Source: Qipengyuania gaetbuli (GTDB taxonomy: Bacteria > Pseudomonadota > Alphaproteobacteria > Sphingomonadales > Sphingomonadaceae). Taken from it: a DNA stretch of 64,000 nt. A program made the translations under genes and the position numbers. Below the pieces are notes generated by a model. The model searched no databases and was not told where the DNA came from. It saw only the letters and a list, made by a program, of their open reading frames with translations. This document shows positions 60,160-64,000 of this stretch, in pieces; position 1 is the first letter of the stretch, and the number at the start of each line of letters is the position of its first letter. Location of the stretch: the NCBI RefSeq assembly GCF_020171365.1, contig NZ_JAIUZO010000002.1, positions 1,364,001-1,428,000 on the forward strand, read 5' to 3'.

Positions 60160-60786
60160 ATGAAGAAGACGATTATCGCGCTTGCGCTCGCAGGCGTCGC
60201 CATGCCCGCAGCGGCACAGGCACAGGATTACGACAGCTCGAACGCCGTCGCTGCCGACAAGGCAGGCGTGCGCGTCGAAGGCCGCCTTTCGTGGGAGCGT
60301 ATCAACGATCCCGAAGAAGACGCCGGCATCAATTACGAAGTGGGTTCGGGCATCGCCTATGGCGGCGAAATCGGCGTCGATTTCCCGGTCAGCGAGCGCG
60401 TCGTGCTCGGCCCCTACGTGAACTACGAAGCCTCGAGCGTCGAGGATTGCGCCGACGGCCTGTGCGTCGGTTCGGACGGCTTCTGGTCGGCCGGGATCCA
60501 CGCCGGCCTCATCACCGGCCAGTCGGGCATGGTCTATGCCAAGCTCGGCTATGGCGAGCAGACCATCTACCTCGACGGCGAATTCTACGATGCCGGCACG
60601 AACACCACCTTCGTCTTCGACGAGAGCGAAACCGGTGGCGGCTACGCCTTCGCGATGGGCTACGAGCACGGCTTCACCAGCACGCTCTACGGCCGCGCCG
60701 AAGTGGGCGTGAGCGAAGCCTCGGACATCTACGGCTTCGATTTCCAGCGCGGCCACATCGGTCTTTCGCTGGGCGCGCGCTTCTAA
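60160..60786 (+). CDS. Outer-membrane beta-barrel protein
   Basis: A 208-residue exported protein. Signal peptide about residues 1-22 (TIIALALAGVAMPAAAQAQ). The mature part consists of alternating hydrophobic/polar beta strands (GGEIGVDFPVSERVVLGPY, GMVYAKLGYGEQTIYL, YGRAEVGVSEASD) ending in a terminal phenylalanine, LGARF, as needed for BAM-dependent insertion. It resembles small OmpW/OmpA-like barrels. A pair of cysteines (DCADGLC) is present. Function unknown. Confidence 0.82.
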   Translation: MKKTIIALALAGVAMPAAAQAQDYDSSNAVAADKAGVRVEGRLSWERINDPEEDAGINYEVGSGIAYGGEIGVDFPVSERVVLGPYVNYEASSVEDCADGLCVGSDGFWSAGIHAGLITGQSGMVYAKLGYGEQTIYLDGEFYDAGTNTTFVFDESETGGGYAFAMGYEHGFTSTLYGRAEVGVSEASDIYGFDFQRGHIGLSLGARF

Positions 60787-60811
60787 GTTCGCGGGCCTGC
60801 GAGCCAAATCG

Positions 60812-60847
60812 GGGGCGGGCTGCCGGGAAGGCGGCCCGCCCCTTTTT
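60812..60847 (+). terminator. Terminator after the outer-membrane barrel gene
   Basis: Stem GGGGCGGGC (60812-60820) / GCCCGCCCC (60834-60842), loop enclosing a further GCC/GGC pair, followed by TTTTT at 60843-60847. Confidence 0.9.
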
Positions 60848-60889
60848 CTATCCGGTAGCGAAACCGGGCGAATGCGCTAGGAAGGCGCC

Positions 60890-61639
60890 ATGCAGGACGG
60901 TCTATCGCTCGCAGGACGCAATGCGTTGGTCACCGGCGCGGCACGGGGGCTGGGTTTCGAGATCGCGCAGCGCCTTGCCGCGCGCGGCGCGAAGGTCTGG
61001 CTCAACGGGCGCGATCGGGCGGCGCTCGAGGCAGCTGCCTCGCGGATCGGCGGGGGCTGCGAACCGCTCGCCTTCGACATTGCCGACGATGCGGCCACGG
61101 CTGCGGCATTCGACGTTCTGGCCGGTGCAGGCGGGCTCGACATCCTCGTCAACAACGTGGGCCAGCGCGACCGGCGGCCGCTGGCCGAGCTGCGCCGCGA
61201 GGACATGCGCGCCATGCTCGACGTGAACCTGACAGCGCCTTTCGACCTCGCCCGCCGCGCGGCCATGCAGATGCAGGCCAAGGGCAAGGGGCGGATCGTC
61301 AACATCACCTCGATCGCTGCCGATATCGCGCGCGGCGACGTGCTCTATACCGCGAGCAAGGGCGGGCTCGCCGCGCTGACCCGTGCGCTGGCGGCGGAAC
61401 TCGGCGGGCAGGGCATCACCGTCAATGCCGTGGCGCCGGGCTATTTCGCGACCGAGGCAAACGGCGAGATGGTCGCCGACGGGGACATCGCCGCCCATCT
61501 CGCGCGGCGCACCTCGCTGGGTCGCTGGGGCCAGCCGGACGAGATCGCGGGCGCGGTGGCCTTCCTTGCCTCGGACGAGGCGAGCTACATCACCGGGCAG
61601 ACGCTGGCGGTCGACGGGGGCTACCTCACCCACTTCTGA
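60890..61639 (+). CDS. SDR family oxidoreductase
   Basis: A 249-residue classical short-chain dehydrogenase/reductase. NAD(P)-binding [14 protein letters not shown] (about 15-28), NNVG (90-93), catalytic serine in [15 protein letters not shown] (tyrosine and lysine of YxxxK) and the C-terminal [16 protein letters not shown]. It resembles FabG- and gluconate/sugar dehydrogenase-like members; substrate unknown. Start ATG at 60890 follows GGAAGG. Confidence 0.85.
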   Translation: MQDGLSLAGRNALVTGAARGLGFEIAQRLAARGAKVWLNGRDRAALEAAASRIGGGCEPLAFDIADDAATAAAFDVLAGAGGLDILVNNVGQRDRRPLAELRREDMRAMLDVNLTAPFDLARRAAMQMQAKGKGRIVNITSIAADIARGDVLYTASKGGLAALTRALAAELGGQGITVNAVAPGYFATEANGEMVADGDIAAHLARRTSLGRWGQPDEIAGAVAFLASDEASYITGQTLAVDGGYLTHF

Positions 61640-61640
61640 C

Positions 61641-61668
61641 TTGCATTCGCCGCGCGAAACGCTATTTG
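61641..61668 (+). promoter_or_regulatory. Weak promoter candidate for rpmI-rplT
   Basis: TTGCAT (61641-61646), a 16-base spacer and TATTTG (61663-61668), about 100 bases before rpmI. Matches to the consensus are partial. The gap (61640-61769) is the natural place for the rpmI-rplT promoter and leader. Confidence 0.35.
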
Positions 61669-61769
61669 CGCGCCCTTCACCGACACGTGATTCACCGCCG
61701 GTCTGGCCACAAGGGCTGCCAGGGCTGGTTGGACGTGTCTCCGAACCGATATCCGTAAAGGAGATGAAA

Positions 61770-61973
61770 ATGCCCAAGCTGAAGACCAAGAGTGGTGTGA
61801 AGAAGCGCTTCAAGATCACCGCCACCGGCAAGGTCAAGCACGGCGTCGCTGGCAAGCGTCACCGCCTGATCAGCCACAATGCGAAGTATATCCGCCAGAA
61901 CCGCGGCACCTCTGTCCTGTCGGAAGCCGACACGAAGACGGTGAAGAAGTGGGCGCCTTACGGCCTCGACTGA
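61770..61973 (+). CDS. rpmI: 50S ribosomal protein L35
   Basis: A 67-residue basic ribosomal protein, starting [28 protein letters not shown] lies at 61757-61763, so the ATG at 61770 is the start; an ATG two codons earlier (61764) is too close to the ribosome site. Followed by rplT after 23 bases. Confidence 0.97.
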   Translation: MPKLKTKSGVKKRFKITATGKVKHGVAGKRHRLISHNAKYIRQNRGTSVLSEADTKTVKKWAPYGLD

Positions 61974-61996
61974 TCGCGAACTAAGGAGAAACTGAT

Positions 61997-62356
61997 ATGC
62001 CTCGCATTAAACGCGGCGTCACCACGCGCCAGAAGCACAAGCGGCTCCTAGACCAGGCCAAGGGCTATCGCGGTCGCCGCAAGAACACCATCCGCGTCGC
62101 GCGCCAGGCCGTCGAAAAGGCCGGCCAGTACGCTTACCGCGACCGCAAGATCAAGAAGCGCAACTTCCGCGCTCTCTGGATCCAGCGCATCAACGCAGCG
62201 GTCCGCGCCGAAGGCCTGACCTATTCGCAGTTCATGCACGGCACCAAGCTGGCCGGCATCGAACTGGACCGCAAGGTGATGGCCGATCTCGCCATGAACG
62301 AAGGCGCTGCCTTCAAGGCGATCATCGAGCAGGCGAAGAAGGCACTTCCCGCCTGA
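61997..62356 (+). CDS. rplT: 50S ribosomal protein L20
   Basis: A 119-residue basic ribosomal protein needed for early 50S assembly, with [29 protein letters not shown] and the C-terminal [18 protein letters not shown]. In many bacteria it also represses its own operon. pheST, its frequent downstream neighbours, are absent here; a terminator follows and then AraC-type genes. Confidence 0.98.
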   Translation: MPRIKRGVTTRQKHKRLLDQAKGYRGRRKNTIRVARQAVEKAGQYAYRDRKIKKRNFRALWIQRINAAVRAEGLTYSQFMHGTKLAGIELDRKVMADLAMNEGAAFKAIIEQAKKALPA

Positions 62357-62387
62357 ACGCCAGCCTGACAGGCCGGACGAAATCAGG

Positions 62388-62423
62388 AAGGGCGTCTCCT
62401 TTTGGGAGGCGCCCTTTCTTTTT
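62388..62423 (+). terminator. Terminator after rpmI-rplT
   Basis: Near-perfect stem AAGGGCGTCTCC / GGGAGGCGCCCTT with a TTTT loop, followed by TCTTTTT. It lies 31 bases after the rplT stop. Confidence 0.88.
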
Positions 62424-62472
62424 GTCTGCGCCCGATTGGCTAAACCCCCGTGTTTGCGTTAATCTCTGACGC

Positions 62473-63396
62473 ATGGTGGAAGTGGTCTTTCCCGAGAAAT
62501 CCGGCCGGCTGGACGTGCGGTTCTTCCGCCTGCCAGACGATCTCGAACCCTTCCTGACTTCCGTCTACCACATGAAGATCGACCTTCCCGAAGGCGAGAA
62601 GATCGAGGATTTCCTCCAGCCCGAGTGGGCAAACCTGCGCTTTTCCTGCGGCGATACGCTCAAGCGCGCGAGCGAGCTGCCGGGCGAGGACAGTATTGTC
62701 GACGGGGACTACCGCTTCGTCATGACCGGGCCGAGGGCCAAGCCGGTCCATTTCGAAGTGGGCAGTACCGAAATCTGGGGCATCGGCCTCAAGCCGCTCG
62801 GCTGGGCGACCTTCGTCGGCAAAGATGCCAGCGAATATGTCGATTTTGCCGGTGACGGCGAAGGCGACCCAGCCTTCGCGCGCTTCGTACCCCTGTGCGA
62901 TGTGCTGTGCGAACCTGATCGGGACCAGGATGAAAACTTCGCGTCACTGGTCGAATTCCTGCGCCGCCAGAGATCCAAATGCCGCGATGCGGACAGGATC
63001 GAGGCCATCCACACGGCCATGGTCGATCCCTATCTCACCCAGATCGAGGATTTCGCCGATGCCGCGAAGATGCACAAGCGTACCTTGGAGCGGCTGTGCC
63101 GAAAGCATTTCGGTTTTTCGCCAAGGTTTATGTTACGGCGCCAGCGCATGACCCGCTGTCTGATGGCTTTCATGCTGTCAGAGGACAAGAACTGGAGGCA
63201 GACGATCGATCTCCATTACCATGACCAGTCGCACTTTTTCCGCGAATTCCAGGTCTTCATGGGGATGAGCCCCAGCGAATATGCCGCCCTGCCGCACCCG
63301 GTAATGGGCGCCTTTGCTGCCGAGCGGCAAAGGGTCTGGGGAGCGCCTGTGCGGGAAACCGTGGCGGCGCAGGCCAATCAGGCGAACGGGACCTGA
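62473..63396 (+). CDS. AraC family transcriptional regulator (tandem pair 2, gene A)
   Basis: A 307-residue regulator. The C-terminal HTH (about 190-280) has IEDFADAAKMHKRTLERLCRKHFG and YHDQSHFFREFQVFMGMSPSEY. The N-terminal part has LEPFLTSVYHMKI, FLQPEWANLRF and WGIGLKPLGWA, shared with the gene that follows. ATG at 62473. Ligand and targets unknown. Confidence 0.85.
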   Translation: MVEVVFPEKSGRLDVRFFRLPDDLEPFLTSVYHMKIDLPEGEKIEDFLQPEWANLRFSCGDTLKRASELPGEDSIVDGDYRFVMTGPRAKPVHFEVGSTEIWGIGLKPLGWATFVGKDASEYVDFAGDGEGDPAFARFVPLCDVLCEPDRDQDENFASLVEFLRRQRSKCRDADRIEAIHTAMVDPYLTQIEDFADAAKMHKRTLERLCRKHFGFSPRFMLRRQRMTRCLMAFMLSEDKNWRQTIDLHYHDQSHFFREFQVFMGMSPSEYAALPHPVMGAFAAERQRVWGAPVRETVAAQANQANGT

Positions 63397-63399
63397 CGG

Positions 63400-64000
63400 G
63401 TGGCAAGATCGGATGACCAGGGCGAAGTAACACTCACGTTCTTCCTTCCTCCGCCGGAGCTGAAGCCCTTCATCACCACCGTCTACCACATGAGCGTGGC
63501 CGGTTCGGGCCGCGGCCAGAACACCGCGGTGCGTGACTGGCTGCATCCCGAATGGGCAAACCTGAGGGTAGCAACCAGCGGACAACTCATGGCCGGCATT
63601 GGCACCGAAGACCCGCTGCCCATGCCGCGCGTCGTGATGACCGGGCCGACCAGCCGGACGATCAATTTCGTCGCGCCCCCCGGGCGGACCTGGGGCATCG
63701 GCATCTTGCCGCTCGGCTGGGCACGGCTCGTAGATACGGCAGCCAACCTTTATGCCGACCGCTCGGTCGACGTCGGCCGCGACCCCGCGCTCGCCCATTT
63801 GCGGCCGCTCGGCAGGCTGGAGGACAAGGCCCCGCTGGAGGAAGAGCGCGATCGCATTTTCGCCATGCTGAAACCGCTGCTGGCAACGCCCCACCGGCGC
63901 GAGGAGGACATCGTGCGCGCACAGCAGGCGCTGATCGATCCGGCCTGCGCCACGGTCGCCCAGCTGGCCACGAGCCTGTCGATGACCACGCGCACGCTGG
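63400..64000 (+). CDS. AraC family transcriptional regulator (tandem pair 2, gene B), partial
   Basis: Begins with GTG at 63400, three bases after the previous stop, and is cut by the end of the window after about 200 residues. It is a clear paralog of the preceding gene: LKPFITTVYHMSV, WLHPEWANLR, VVMTGPTSRTINF and WGIGILPLGWARLVD align with it in order. The first HTH helices start at the window edge (VAQLATSLSMTTRTL). The two genes are probably one transcript. Confidence 0.75.
   Translation, partial: MARSDDQGEVTLTFFLPPPELKPFITTVYHMSVAGSGRGQNTAVRDWLHPEWANLRVATSGQLMAGIGTEDPLPMPRVVMTGPTSRTINFVAPPGRTWGIGILPLGWARLVDTAANLYADRSVDVGRDPALAHLRPLGRLEDKAPLEEERDRIFAMLKPLLATPHRREEDIVRAQQALIDPACATVAQLATSLSMTTRTL

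Overview
The window is high-GC alphaproteobacterial chromosome, dense with genes. The gene set points to Sphingomonadales, most likely Erythrobacteraceae (Erythrobacter/Qipengyuania/Altererythrobacter-like): a MipZ division-site ATPase, an alphaproteobacterial DUF3035 (BamF-type) lipoprotein, an aerobic cytochrome bc1 operon, an ETF operon behind a palindromic operator, a TonB/ExbB/multi-ExbD system, and candidate EcfG-type general-stress promoters. Species cannot be named from this. No phage, insertion sequence, integron or CRISPR array is visible; nearly everything is core metabolism and envelope biology.

Layout. 1-7.6 kb: a gene tail, a GlsB-type membrane protein, a two-gene RND efflux system with an unusually long permease, a DUF445 protein and a TonB-domain protein. 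7.7-14.4 kb: etfBA, sucC, a CysQ-like phosphatase, an OmpA/glycine-zipper lipoprotein, a CorC/HlyC-type membrane protein. 14.0-23.9 kb, minus strand: ileS-lspA-bamF, then gdpD-ribF-M19 dipeptidase-folA-purK-purE-gpmA and a 47-residue protein, almost all with ATGA overlaps. 24.0 kb: tRNA-Thr followed by consecutive hairpins. 24.3-31.8 kb: acyl-CoA dehydrogenase, two PH-domain membrane proteins, a small GNAT protein, threonine aldolase, an EamA transporter, an SDR-like protein and an M48 protease. 31.9-41.6 kb: pepN, pgeF, petABC, apt, a cation/proton antiporter with an OmpA lipoprotein, tRNA-Gly. 41.6-48.4 kb: panC, mipZ-J-domain protein-phosphomannomutase, a DUF2059 protein, an Lhr-like helicase. 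48.4-51.5 kb, minus strand: tonB-exbB-exbD-exbD-(terminator)-exbD. 51.8-57.2 kb: a secreted unknown, thioesterase, hom, an unknown exported protein, glpX, prs. 57.2-64 kb: two tandem pairs of AraC-type regulators around a hisN-like phosphatase, an outer-membrane barrel protein, an SDR and rpmI-rplT. The last regulator runs off the window.

How it fits together. Energy metabolism (bc1, ETF, succinyl-CoA ligase), nucleotide supply (purEK, prs, apt, folA) and envelope assembly and transport (lspA, BamF, Ton system, RND pump, OmpA proteins) dominate. I found no clear new defence or mobile system. The best leads are the inserted hydrophobic segments in the RND permease, three EcfG-like promoters, the etfB palindrome, three ExbD paralogs, the tandem AraC pairs, and three convergent gene pairs whose two stop codons share one CTAG.
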